Source: Ignavibacteriota bacterium
GTDB lineage: Bacteria > Bacteroidota > Ignavibacteria > SZUA-365
Length of the DNA stretch: 46,953 nt
Direction of reading: 5' to 3'
Assembly: GCA_016218045.1 (NCBI GenBank)
Contig: JACRFB010000005.1
Coordinates: 1-46,953, forward strand
A program made the translations under genes and the position numbers. Positions 19,601-27,300 of this stretch are shown here, one piece after another (position 1 is the stretch's first letter; each line of letters opens with the position of its first letter). Below the pieces are notes generated by a model. That model saw nothing but the letters and a program-made list of their open reading frames with translations. It ran no database searches and was not told the DNA's origin.

Positions 19601-19732
19601 GAGCCTGGCAGTGAAATTCAAGCGCCGCTGGCGGTTGTCATCCTCGGCGGCCTGTTGACATCCACCGCCCTGAACATGATTGTGATACCCGCCTTGTATG
19701 TGCGTTTCATGCCGGACACTTCCTCGAAATGA
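16646..19732 (+). CDS. heavy-metal efflux RND pump, CusA/CzcA family
   Basis: A 1028-residue inner-membrane transporter of usual family length, 12 bases after the adaptor gene. The N-terminus (RLIVLLAGFALLLAG, then QIPVDVFPDLTAPTVVI) and helix 4 (GGMAIAIGAIVDDAIIDVEN, which carries the proton-relay acids) are typical of the HME-RND class. In the periplasmic cleft the E. coli CusA methionine region APLEMFETT corresponds to VNSAEIDAR, so the first Met of the Cu/Ag triad is absent, and RIDHMLSGTRANIAVKIFGDD resembles CzcA-type pumps. Export of a transition metal is well supported; the metal is not. Context (cupredoxin, Met/His proteins) points to copper. Confidence 0.9.
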   Translation: MLDNIIHAALRNRLIVLLAGFALLLAGAYTVVQIPVDVFPDLTAPTVVILTEAHGMASEEVEMLVTYPVETAVNGATGVRRVRSSSATGISIVWVEFDWGTDIFLARQIVSEKVQLVAGQLPKGLAAPVLAPVSSIMGEIMLVSVSSDRHSELDVRGVADWTIRTRLLAVPGVSQVVPIGGGRKQYQVEVNPDALLLYGVTLEQVTAAVSASNATSSGGVFMEKGQEYLIRGLGRVYNVADIEAAVVATHDGVPVRVGDVARVVIAAAPKIGDASVNGKDAVVISIQKQPGANTLELTERIEHVLEETQRSLPPGMEINTHIFRQADFISTSIGNVVGALRDGAVLVIVILLIFLGNFRTSFISLAAMPLSLIFALFVLTWFDFSINTMTLGGMAIAIGAIVDDAIIDVENVFRRLKENAGLNDGDRRPAVVVIFEASREIRSSIVNATLIIIVVFLPVFFLGGVEGRMLRPLGIAYIASIASSLLVALTITPVLCSYLLPKLPFLQKHAETRFIRILKRVYGATLDAVIAAPGRVLLGAGLVFVLSLALLPFLGRSFLPEFNEGSLTLSVITVPGTSLEESNTLGRMVESILLAHPCITSTARRTGRAELDEHAQGVNSAEIDARFTLDGRSREQMLGELRHALSIVPGANITIGQPLGHRIDHMLSGTRANIAVKIFGDDLERLKALGHEVRGLMGGVPGVVDLALEEQLSVPQIRVKPDRARLARHGMSVAAFLETIDIAFSGEVVSQIVEGQQSFDLLVWYNENHRGSLANIRRAMIDVPSGGMVPITELAEVVSEKGINAVSRENVRRKMVVQANVADRDLSSVITDIQARVAASLSLPEGYTIEYGGQFESEQQASKVIMLLSIVAVLLIVVILYLEFRSLQKTVLIMVNLPLALIGGIAAVALTGGIISIASLIGFITLFGIATRNGILMVSHYGHLADEGLSLAAAVRQGSLERLNPVMMTALSAGLALVPLALSAGEPGSEIQAPLAVVILGGLLTSTALNMIVIPALYVRFMPDTSSK

Positions 19733-19897
19733 CGGCGCAGGGTTGAGTGGACTGTCTGTCATGTGCTGTTGCTCGCCGCCGTGCGTGACGCTGGTATGTG
19801 GTGGTGCGGGAGCCGCGCAGTTTGCGGCTTCACGCACCGTGGCGGGGCCGGATAATTGCACTTGATCGTGCGGTCTCCGTGGCGTAATGTTACACTC

Positions 19898-20467
19898 ATG
19901 ATTCGCGCGCGAAAAATCGGTATTACGCTTGTGGCATCAGTGCTGATTGCCTCGACGGCGGGGGTGCCGATGAGTGTGCACACGTGTTCGGTGATGGGGA
20001 GAATGGCGCCGTTCCACACATGTGAACAAAAACACGCGCCGAAACACGCGAACGCCATCCGGCATCAGACCGGCCATGGTTGCGCCGTGCCGGAGGACCA
20101 CCATACACCCGCTGTGGAAAGCGGGGATGTGCATGGCGCTGTCGCGCGCTGTTCGGAGTCCGCGGGAGACGGCGCAGCCACTGCGCACTGTTGCGCTCCC
20201 ACACACTCATCGGAACATCGTGGTGACAGGCCGGTACAGAGAAGTCTCGATGCGGTCCCGTGTTGCTCGCAGGCCGACGCGGCTGTCGGCGTCTCGGATG
20301 CGTTCGTGATCGCGGGACATGAATACTCCATTGCCCTGGCGGCGATATGCTGCGTCCAGTCCGCGCGTGAGCTTGTTCCCCAGTGGGGTCCGGTGCGTGT
20401 GGAGAAGGATGCGTCTCCCCCCGGGATTCCGCCGCCATATATTCTTCATTCGGCACTGTTGATCTGA
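19898..20467 (+). CDS. exported Cys/His-rich protein of the metal cluster
   Basis: A 189-residue protein. ATG 19898 opens a basic then hydrophobic signal segment (RARKIGITLVASVLIASTAG); a start 14 codons earlier is less likely. The mature part holds many Cys and His (SVHTCSVMG, HTCEQKHAPKHANAIRH, AHCCAPTHSSEH, AVPCCSQAD, AICCVQ). The segment VPMSVHTCSVMG resembles the HYC motif of small exported Bacteroidota proteins often seen near copper genes. It is 165 bases after the pump gene. Metal sequestration in the envelope is a fair guess; no enzyme motif is present. Confidence 0.65.
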   Translation: MIRARKIGITLVASVLIASTAGVPMSVHTCSVMGRMAPFHTCEQKHAPKHANAIRHQTGHGCAVPEDHHTPAVESGDVHGAVARCSESAGDGAATAHCCAPTHSSEHRGDRPVQRSLDAVPCCSQADAAVGVSDAFVIAGHEYSIALAAICCVQSARELVPQWGPVRVEKDASPPGIPPPYILHSALLI

Positions 20468-20683
20468 TCGGCTGACGGCGGATGTCCGACCGTATCCCGC
20501 GTGTGTCATGCACTGATGCGCGCGGGCGGTGATGGGACCTCCGTAGCGTGTACCGACGCGGTGTCATGTCGCCGGTGTAGCCGCCGTGTGTGACAGCGTG
20601 TTGTATAGACTGCCGAACATCCAACACATCACGCACGCGTGACCGGAAACAGCCGGCACGGTGCGGCCAGACAGGAGAGTATC

Positions 20684-21145
20684 ATGCGCATGTACATTCT
20701 GGCGCTCGCCTGCGTTCTCACGTGTATTGCTGCAACGGAGATGCCGGCGCAATGTTCCATGAAGGGCGGGCACAAACACGGTTCGGGCCCGTCGGGTCGC
20801 TCGCACAGTGCGGTTGCAGACCCATCCGATCAGGTTGTCGCGACCATGCAGCCCGATAATATTCAGTCCGCCTCGATCGTCGTCAAGGGCGGATATTCAC
20901 CGTCGACAATCATCGTTCGCAAGGGCGTTCCGGTGCAACTCCATTTCGATCTGCGCGAAAAAAGCTGCACCGGCACAGTCGTCTTTCCGGAACTCGACAT
21001 TACACGGGAATTAACCCCGTTCGCAATCACCACGATCGAATTTACACCCGCAGCCACCGGCAGTTTTACTTTCGCGTGTCCGATGAACATGATTCAAGGG
21101 ACGCTGATTGTGAAGTCGGCTGATACTGCTGCGCCTCTGAATTGA
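20684..21145 (+). CDS. cupredoxin-like copper-binding exported protein
   Basis: A 153-residue protein with GGAG before ATG 20684 and a signal peptide ending near PAQC. From residue 65 it is a single cupredoxin domain of the EfeO/PF13473 kind: GGYSPSTIIVRKGVPVQLHF, C95 in KSCTGTVVFPELDI, and FACPMNMIQGTLIV with C132, M134 and M136. These Cys/Met residues sit where this subgroup binds copper, and the subgroup is often attached to or placed beside copper pumps. Probable role: periplasmic copper carrier or buffer for the RND system upstream. Confidence 0.8.
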   Translation: MRMYILALACVLTCIAATEMPAQCSMKGGHKHGSGPSGRSHSAVADPSDQVVATMQPDNIQSASIVVKGGYSPSTIIVRKGVPVQLHFDLREKSCTGTVVFPELDITRELTPFAITTIEFTPAATGSFTFACPMNMIQGTLIVKSADTAAPLN

Positions 21146-21242
21146 TGGATCCGCGTCCGGCGGAAGTGTCTCCATCACGTCAATCATTCACTCTTCATCC
21201 ATCCGCTTGCGGATGATACACTCGCACACATAGGAGGTCCCC

Positions 21243-21863
21243 ATGCAGTATCATCAGAAGGCCGTTATCGTGCCGATGTTTTTGTTCGTTCTTGTTTTTG
21301 CCGTCGGCTGCAAGGATGCGTCCAATCCGTCTGCTTCCAAAATGGCCGATCCCATCACCGCGGGATTCATGACCGTGTTTCCCTCAGACAACGCCGTCGA
21401 CGTTCCCGCCGACGTTCCGATCACCATGATATTCACCACGGCGGTCGACCGCGACGCCGTGGAACGGAATTTTCATCTTGTCAGCGAACGTATGATGCCC
21501 GACAGCATGTGCGGGATGAGGGGCGACATGCCGCACGGCTCCATGAACGGCGGGATGATGGACACGTTGATGCAAGGGCACACAATGGCGAAGGGTGCCA
21601 TGACCGGCACATTCCGCTGGTCGGCGAATGGCACCCGCTGCGATTTTATTCCCGATTCGCTGATGACCTCCGAGACGGCGTATTACATACACATGGATGC
21701 CGATATGGTCGCGATGATGCGGGAGAAGATGGGCGACGTGGGCATGCATCAGGGTGGAGGCATGATGAACCACGGTTCAATGAACGGAGGGATGATGCTC
21801 CGTTTCCGCACCGGCCGGGGCACGAGCCAGGGGTCCGGCGGCCACGAAGCACATCATCCATAA
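21243..21863 (+). CDS. Met/His-rich lipoprotein with SbsA-type Ig-like domain
   Basis: A 206-residue lipoprotein with TAGGAGG before ATG 21243 and a lipobox ending at C23 (VFAVGC). Residues 38-165 follow a bacterial Ig-like (Big_5) pattern: TVFPSDNAVDVPADVPITMIFTTAVD, then SANGTRCDFIPDSLMTSETAYYI. Inserted in it and at the C-terminus are Met/His clusters (MPHGSMNGGMMDTLMQGHTM, GMHQGGGMMNHGSMNGGMM), the kind of ligand set used for Cu(I)/Ag(I). It closes the metal cluster and is followed by a strong hairpin. Surface or periplasmic metal binding is inferred. Confidence 0.75.
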   Translation: MQYHQKAVIVPMFLFVLVFAVGCKDASNPSASKMADPITAGFMTVFPSDNAVDVPADVPITMIFTTAVDRDAVERNFHLVSERMMPDSMCGMRGDMPHGSMNGGMMDTLMQGHTMAKGAMTGTFRWSANGTRCDFIPDSLMTSETAYYIHMDADMVAMMREKMGDVGMHQGGGMMNHGSMNGGMMLRFRTGRGTSQGSGGHEAHHP

Positions 21864-21887
21864 CACCGTGCGGCGCCGCGGATACAC

Positions 21888-21923
21888 CACGGGAAAGAGG
21901 AGGTATTTCTCCTCTTTCCCGTG
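21888..21923 (+). terminator. terminator-like 15-bp perfect hairpin
   Basis: CACGGGAAAGAGGAG (21888-21902) pairs without mismatch to 21909-21923 around a 6-base loop. It stands 25 bases after the stop of the Met/His lipoprotein gene, as expected for the end of the metal cluster. It lacks a T tract, so termination efficiency is uncertain. Confidence 0.6.
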
Positions 21924-22049
21924 TGTGCGGGTGTGGGTGCACGCGGGTACCGCGCTTGTAGGCGTCATGGGCATCCCTGCACGGAGCACCGTCCGCGGCG
22001 GGATCATCATCACGATGCTGAGACCGATGTGTGGAAAATATCGACCCCG

Positions 22050-22081
22050 TTTGCAATTCGGACGTGAATGAGGTATAATTG
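22050..22081 (+). promoter_or_regulatory. promoter of the arginine operon
   Basis: TTTG at 22050-22053 and TATAATTG at 22074-22081 are separated by 20 bases, matching the Bacteroidota consensus TTTG-N19-21-TAnnTTTG at all but one position. The same bases read as sigma-70 elements give TTGCAA-N17-TATAAT. Transcription should start at about 22086, exactly where the leader peptide ATG lies. No other gene starts between here and the arginine cluster. Confidence 0.7.
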
Positions 22082-22085
22082 TGGC

Positions 22086-22172
22086 ATGACCCACCGCATC
22101 GTCGCAAAACCTGAATATCGTCGTACGCGACGTCTCTCCCGACGTACCGCCGTGACCGGTGCGCCCGTGTGA
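22086..22172 (+). CDS. arginine-rich leader peptide of the arginine operon
   Basis: A 28-codon frame that begins at the predicted transcription start, so it would be translated leaderless. It holds seven arginines, six of them as three adjacent pairs in the segment RRTRRLSRR (codons 12-20; CGT, CGT, ACG, CGA, CGT and so on), ahead of the arginine genes. Runs of codons for the end product are the hallmark of attenuator leader peptides such as TrpL and HisL. The stop codon lies 30 bases before a 14-bp hairpin. The peptide itself need have no function; its translation speed would sense arginyl-tRNA. Evidence is the sequence alone. Confidence 0.7.
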   Translation: MTHRIVAKPEYRRTRRLSRRTAVTGAPV

Positions 22173-22236
22173 TATTTTTCGCTGCGACGAAATGTGACAC
22201 GACGAGGCCTGCCGGATACGACTCCGGCAGGCCTCG
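22156..22236 (+). promoter_or_regulatory. putative arginine attenuator: competing RNA pairings
   Basis: A perfect 14-bp stem, CGAGGCCTGCCGGA (22203-22216) with 22223-22236 and a 6-base loop, could stop transcription before the arginine genes. Its left arm GGCCTGCCGG (22206-22215) can instead pair with CCGGTGCGCC (22156-22165), with two G-U pairs and one mismatch. That upstream segment lies under a ribosome at the leader stop codon (22170) but would be free when a ribosome stalls at the paired Arg codons up to 22145. This is the classical termination/antitermination logic. The weak point is the short T content after the stem (CCGCTTTG), so the hairpin may act by pausing, Rho or masking translation. 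Confidence 0.55.
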
Positions 22237-22327
22237 CCGCTTTGTACACTGCGCCCCGCGCGCGATGCCCGTTTCCCTCCACACCCCTTAGCGACGGACC
22301 ATACTATTGATACAGACCCTGCTTCGT

Positions 22328-23017
22328 ATGATGAACCCGGCCGCCGCGCCCGCGCGGCGAACCCGTTTCCATGTGACGGTGGCCGACGAGCGCCACGAGT
22401 CGTACGCGGCCGAAATCTGCGCCGAGATGGCCTCGTCGGCGCAGGTGCGCGGCACCGGCATCGCGAAACGGTCGCCCGAGTATATCGTCACGAAGATGCG
22501 CGAGGGCAAGGCCGTCATCGCCTTTTCGGCGCAGAACGAGTGGGCGGGTTTTTGTTATATCGAGAGCTGGGGCCACGGCGCCTTTGTGGCGAACTCGGGT
22601 TTGATCGTGGCGCCGCGTTTCAGGCACAGCGGACTGGCCCGCGCCATCAAGCGGCGTGTGTTCCACCTGTCCCGCGCCCGTTTCCCCAAGGCCAAATTGT
22701 TCGGGCTTACCACCAGTCTCGCCGTCATGAAAATCAATTCCGAACTGGGCTATGTGCCGGTCACCTATTCCGAACTCACCGACGACAGCGAGTTCTGGGC
22801 GGGCTGCACGAGTTGTGTGAATCACCCGATACTCGAGAGCAAGGGGCACAGGAACTGCCTGTGTACGGCCATGTTGTTTGATCCGTCCACCGCCTCACGC
22901 CGTTCGGCCGGGCTGCTGCGCGACGTGGCGCGGGCAACACATCTGTACGCGCGCTACCGCGCGTGGCGCGACGCGGGGTCGCGTCATACACGCCGCGGCG
23001 GCGGGGAGGGGCGCTGA
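22328..23017 (+). CDS. GNAT acyltransferase, candidate N-acylglutamate synthase
   Basis: A 229-residue GNAT-fold protein, first structural gene of the arginine operon. The core is seen in FCYIESWGHGAFVANSGLIV, the acetyl-CoA loop region RFRHSGLARAIKRRVF and GLTTSLAVMKINSELGYVPV. The same gene heads arginine clusters in Bacteroidota, where it is the best candidate for the first step, acylation of glutamate; no classical argA or argJ is present. Given the transcarbamylase in this operon, the acyl donor may be succinyl-CoA. ATG 22328 is chosen; TTG 22307 in the same frame is possible and neither has a strong Shine-Dalgarno. The stop is one base before the argG start. Confidence 0.8.
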   Translation: MMNPAAAPARRTRFHVTVADERHESYAAEICAEMASSAQVRGTGIAKRSPEYIVTKMREGKAVIAFSAQNEWAGFCYIESWGHGAFVANSGLIVAPRFRHSGLARAIKRRVFHLSRARFPKAKLFGLTTSLAVMKINSELGYVPVTYSELTDDSEFWAGCTSCVNHPILESKGHRNCLCTAMLFDPSTASRRSAGLLRDVARATHLYARYRAWRDAGSRHTRRGGGEGR

Positions 23018-23018
23018 C

Positions 23019-24219
23019 ATGCACACACGACCGAAGGTGGTACTGGCCTTCAGCGGCGGCCTCGACACCAGTTACTGCGCCCTGCATCTGGCGCGTGAAC
23101 GCGGCTGCGACGTGGTGGCCGTTATGGTGAACACGGGCGGTTTTACGACGCGGGAGATCGCCGACATAGAGGCGCGCGCGTCCGCCCTGGGTGTGGCCGC
23201 GTTTGTGTGCCTCGACGAGGAGCAGACCTATTACACGCGGGTGCTGCGCCATCTCGTGTACGGCAACGTGCTCAAAAACGGCGCCTATCCGCTGTCGGTG
23301 AGCGCCGAACGTATCGTGCAGGCCATGGCCATAGCGCGCTACGCCACGTCCATCGGCGCCGACGCCATCGCACACGGCTCCACCGGCGCGGGCAACGACC
23401 AGGTGCGCTTCGACATGGTGTTCCGCACGCTGGCGCCCGGCCTCGAGATCCTGACACCCATTCGCGACCGCCGCCTGAGCCGCGCCGAGTCGAACGCGTG
23501 GCTCGCCGCGCAGGGTGTGGTGGTGCCCGAGTCCACGGTGCGCTACAGCATCAACAAGGGACTGTGGGGCACATCGGTGGGCGGACGCGAGACGCTGACG
23601 TCCGACACGCCGCTCCCCGAGGAGGCCTGGCCCACACCCGTGACACGGACGGGCAGCGAGGCGCTGACCCTGGGTTTTGTGCGCGGCGAGATCGACGCGG
23701 TGAACGGCGAACGTTTCGCGCGGAAACCCGACGCCATACGCCGCGTGCAGGAACTGGCCGCGCCCTACGGCATAGGCCGCGACATACACGTGGGCGACAC
23801 CATTATCGGCATCAAGGGCCGCGTGGGTTTCGAGGCCGCCGCGCCGCTGCTTCTCATCAAGGCGCATCACGCGCTCGAGAAACACGTGTCCACGAAGTGG
23901 CAGTTGTTCTGGAAGGACCAGCTTGCGGTGTGGTACGGCAACTGGCTGCACGAGGGGCAGTTCCTCGATCCGGCCATGCGCGACATCGAGGCCCTGTTCG
24001 AAAGCAGCCAGCGGACGGTGACGGGCGAGGTGCTGCTGACACTGGCGCCGTACCGCTTCAGCATCGACGGCGTGCGCTCGCCGCACGATCTTATGTCGGC
24101 CGAGTTCGGGTCCTACGGCGAGGAGAATCGCGCGTGGACGGGCGACGACGTGAAGGGTTTTGCGGCGGTGTTCGGCAATCAGGCGGCGATATGGCGCCGC
24201 GTGAACGAGGGGCTGCTCG

Positions 24220-24230
<11 letters not shown>
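23019..24230 (+). CDS. argG: argininosuccinate synthase
   Basis: A 403-residue enzyme that joins citrulline and aspartate with ATP to give argininosuccinate. ATG 23019 lies one base after the previous stop, with GGGGAGGGG as binding site; the frame is open further upstream only by chance. The N-terminal PP-loop SGGLDTS (residues 12-18) binds ATP; the nucleotide-fold region continues with AHGSTGAGNDQVRFDM. The C-terminal half carries HHALEKHVSTKWQLFWKDQLAVWYGNWLHEGQF, typical of the Bacteroidota subgroup. Its end overlaps argC by 11 bases, indicating translational coupling. Confidence 0.95.
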
Positions 24231-25206
<976 letters not shown>

Positions 25207-25216
25207 GGTCCGCCCC

Positions 25217-26353
25217 ATGCACATGTTCGACGTCTATCCCCTCATGCCGCTCGCGCCCGTGTCGGCCGAGGGCTGCTGGGTGCGGGGCGCCGACGGGGCG
25301 CGGTATCTGGATCTCTACGGAGGACACGCCGTGATCTCGATCGGGCACACACATCCCCGCTTTGTGGAGCGGCTGCGCGCGCAGGCCGGCACACTCCCGT
25401 ACTATTCCAACGCCGTCCACATCGCGGAACAGCACCAATACGCCGCACGGCTCGGCGCCGTGTCGGGCCTCGACGACTACGCGCTGTTCCTCTGCAACTC
25501 GGGCGCCGAGGCCAACGAAAACGCGTTGAAACTCGCCGCGATACACACCGGCCGCCGCCGCGTGCTTGCGTGTGTGCGCGCCTTTCACGGCCGCACCGCC
25601 CTGGCCGCGGCCGTCACCGACAGCTCTCCGCGCAGCGCCTCGCTGTGCGCGGCCGATGTGACCTTTATTCCGTTGAACGACGCAGCGGCCTTCGAGCGCG
25701 CTTTGGGCGACGACGTGGCCTGCGTCATTCTCGAAGGTGTGCAGGGTGTCGGCGGCGTGTATGAACCCGAGGACGACTTCCTGCGCCTGCTGCGGCGGCG
25801 CTGCAGCGAGGTCGGCGCGCTGCTGCTGCTGGACGAGGTGCAGAGCGGCTGCGGACGCACGGGCGACTACTTTGCCTTTGCGCGCTCGGGTGTCAGACCC
25901 GATCTCATCAGCATCGCCAAGGGCATCGGCAACGGCTTCCCGCTCGCCGGTGTGTGTATCGCGCCGCACATCGAACCGCGGCACGGCGCGCTGGGCAGCA
26001 CCTTCGGCGGCGGACCCCTGGCCTGCGCCGCGGGTCTGGCCGTGCTCGACGTGTTGCAGGCCGAGGATCTGCAGGCCCGCGCCGCGCGCACGGGCGCGTG
26101 GCTGCTGGACGCGCTGCGTCGCATCGAGGGTGTGCGCGAGGTGCGGGGCCGCGGCCTCATGATAGGATTCGATGTACACGGCGCGGCGGCGCCTCTGCGC
26201 GCGCGGCTGCTCGCCGGGCATCACATCATCACCGGATCCGCGTCGGGCGCGCACACCGTGCGCCTGCTGCCGCCGCTGTGCCTCGACGACGAGCAGGCGC
26301 AGATGTTTGTCCATGTGTTGACACAGGAATTACAGAAGGAAACGGACGAATGA
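25217..26353 (+). CDS. argD: acylornithine aminotransferase
   Basis: A 378-residue class III PLP aminotransferase that converts the acylglutamate semialdehyde to acylornithine. Typical blocks are LDLYGGHAVISIGHTHP, NSGAEANENALKLA, the LLLLDEVQSGCGRTG cofactor region with Asp, and Lys235 in LISIAKGIGNGFPLAG that holds PLP. The start is 11 bases after argC and the TGA overlaps the ATG of the transcarbamylase gene (ATGA). Slightly shorter than enterobacterial ArgD, as in Bacteroidota relatives. Confidence 0.95.
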   Translation: MHMFDVYPLMPLAPVSAEGCWVRGADGARYLDLYGGHAVISIGHTHPRFVERLRAQAGTLPYYSNAVHIAEQHQYAARLGAVSGLDDYALFLCNSGAEANENALKLAAIHTGRRRVLACVRAFHGRTALAAAVTDSSPRSASLCAADVTFIPLNDAAAFERALGDDVACVILEGVQGVGGVYEPEDDFLRLLRRRCSEVGALLLLDEVQSGCGRTGDYFAFARSGVRPDLISIAKGIGNGFPLAGVCIAPHIEPRHGALGSTFGGGPLACAAGLAVLDVLQAEDLQARAARTGAWLLDALRRIEGVREVRGRGLMIGFDVHGAAAPLRARLLAGHHIITGSASGAHTVRLLPPLCLDDEQAQMFVHVLTQELQKETDE

Positions 26354-27297
26354 CACATTTTCTCGGCGTCCGTGATGCGGGCGATGTGGGTGCGTTGGTG
26401 GATGAGGCGCTGGCGCTCAAGAAGGATCCGTACGCGCACGCGGAACTCGGGCGGCACAAGACGCTCGGTCTGGTGTTTATGAATCCGAGTCTGCGCACAC
26501 GCGCGAGCAGTTGGAAGGCGGGGCGTCTGCTGGGAATGGATGTGGCCGTGATCAACGCGGCCGCCGACGGCTGGGCGTTGGAATTCGACGACGCGGCGGT
26601 GATGGACGGTAAAACCGTGGAGCACATCCGCGACGCCGCGCCCGTGCTTGGCCAGTATTTCGACCTGCTCGGTGTGCGCAGTTTCCCGGCCCTGCAATCG
26701 CGCGACGACGACGAGAGGGAAGCCGTGCTCACACAGTTTGTGGCCCACGCGGGTGTGCCCGTGGTGAGTCTCGAAAGCGCCCTGCGGCATCCCCTGCAGT
26801 CGCTTGCCGACATGATCACCATACGCGAACACCGTGCGCGGCCGCGTCCGAAAGTGGTGCTGACCTGGGCGCCGCACATCAAACCGATTCCGCACGCGGT
26901 GGCGAACTCCTTTGCCGAGTGGACCCTGGCCGCGGGCTACGATCTCACCGTCGCCAATCCCGAGGGATTCGACCTCGATCCGCGTTTCACACAGGGCGCC
27001 ACCGTGACACACGATCAGCGTGAGGCGCTGTGCGGGGCCGATTTTGTGTACGTGAAGAACTGGTCGTCGTACGAACGCTACGGCGCGGTGCACGAGGGCG
27101 GCGCGCAGTGGATGCTCACACCCGCGTCGCTGGCCGACGCGCCCGGCGCGGCGGTGATGCACTGCCTGCCCGTGCGGCGCAATGTGGAACTTTCATCGGA
27201 CGTGCTCGACGGCGCCGCCGCGCGTGTGCAGGCGCAGGCGGGCAACCGCGTGTGGGCCGCCATGGCTGTATTCAAACGTTTACTCGAGAGGAGCTGA
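26350..27297 (+). CDS. argF': N-acylornithine carbamoyltransferase (probably succinylornithine-specific)
   Basis: A 315-residue transcarbamylase of the Xanthomonas/Bacteroides type, acting on acylated ornithine rather than ornithine. The carbamoyl-phosphate loop is FMNPSLRTRASS (residues 43-54); HPLQSLADMITI and HCLPVRRN are also present. In Xanthomonas campestris Glu92 (DGDTEEH) gives acetylornithine specificity and in Bacteroides fragilis Pro90 (DGDKPEH) gives succinylornithine specificity. Here the aligned text is DGKTVEH, with Val90. Published changes of Glu92 to Pro, Ser, Val or Ala switch the enzyme to succinylornithine, so that substrate is predicted. The ATG overlaps the argD stop. 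Confidence 0.93.
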   Translation: MTHFLGVRDAGDVGALVDEALALKKDPYAHAELGRHKTLGLVFMNPSLRTRASSWKAGRLLGMDVAVINAAADGWALEFDDAAVMDGKTVEHIRDAAPVLGQYFDLLGVRSFPALQSRDDDEREAVLTQFVAHAGVPVVSLESALRHPLQSLADMITIREHRARPRPKVVLTWAPHIKPIPHAVANSFAEWTLAAGYDLTVANPEGFDLDPRFTQGATVTHDQREALCGADFVYVKNWSSYERYGAVHEGGAQWMLTPASLADAPGAAVMHCLPVRRNVELSSDVLDGAAARVQAQAGNRVWAAMAVFKRLLERS

Positions 27298-27300
27298 TTC

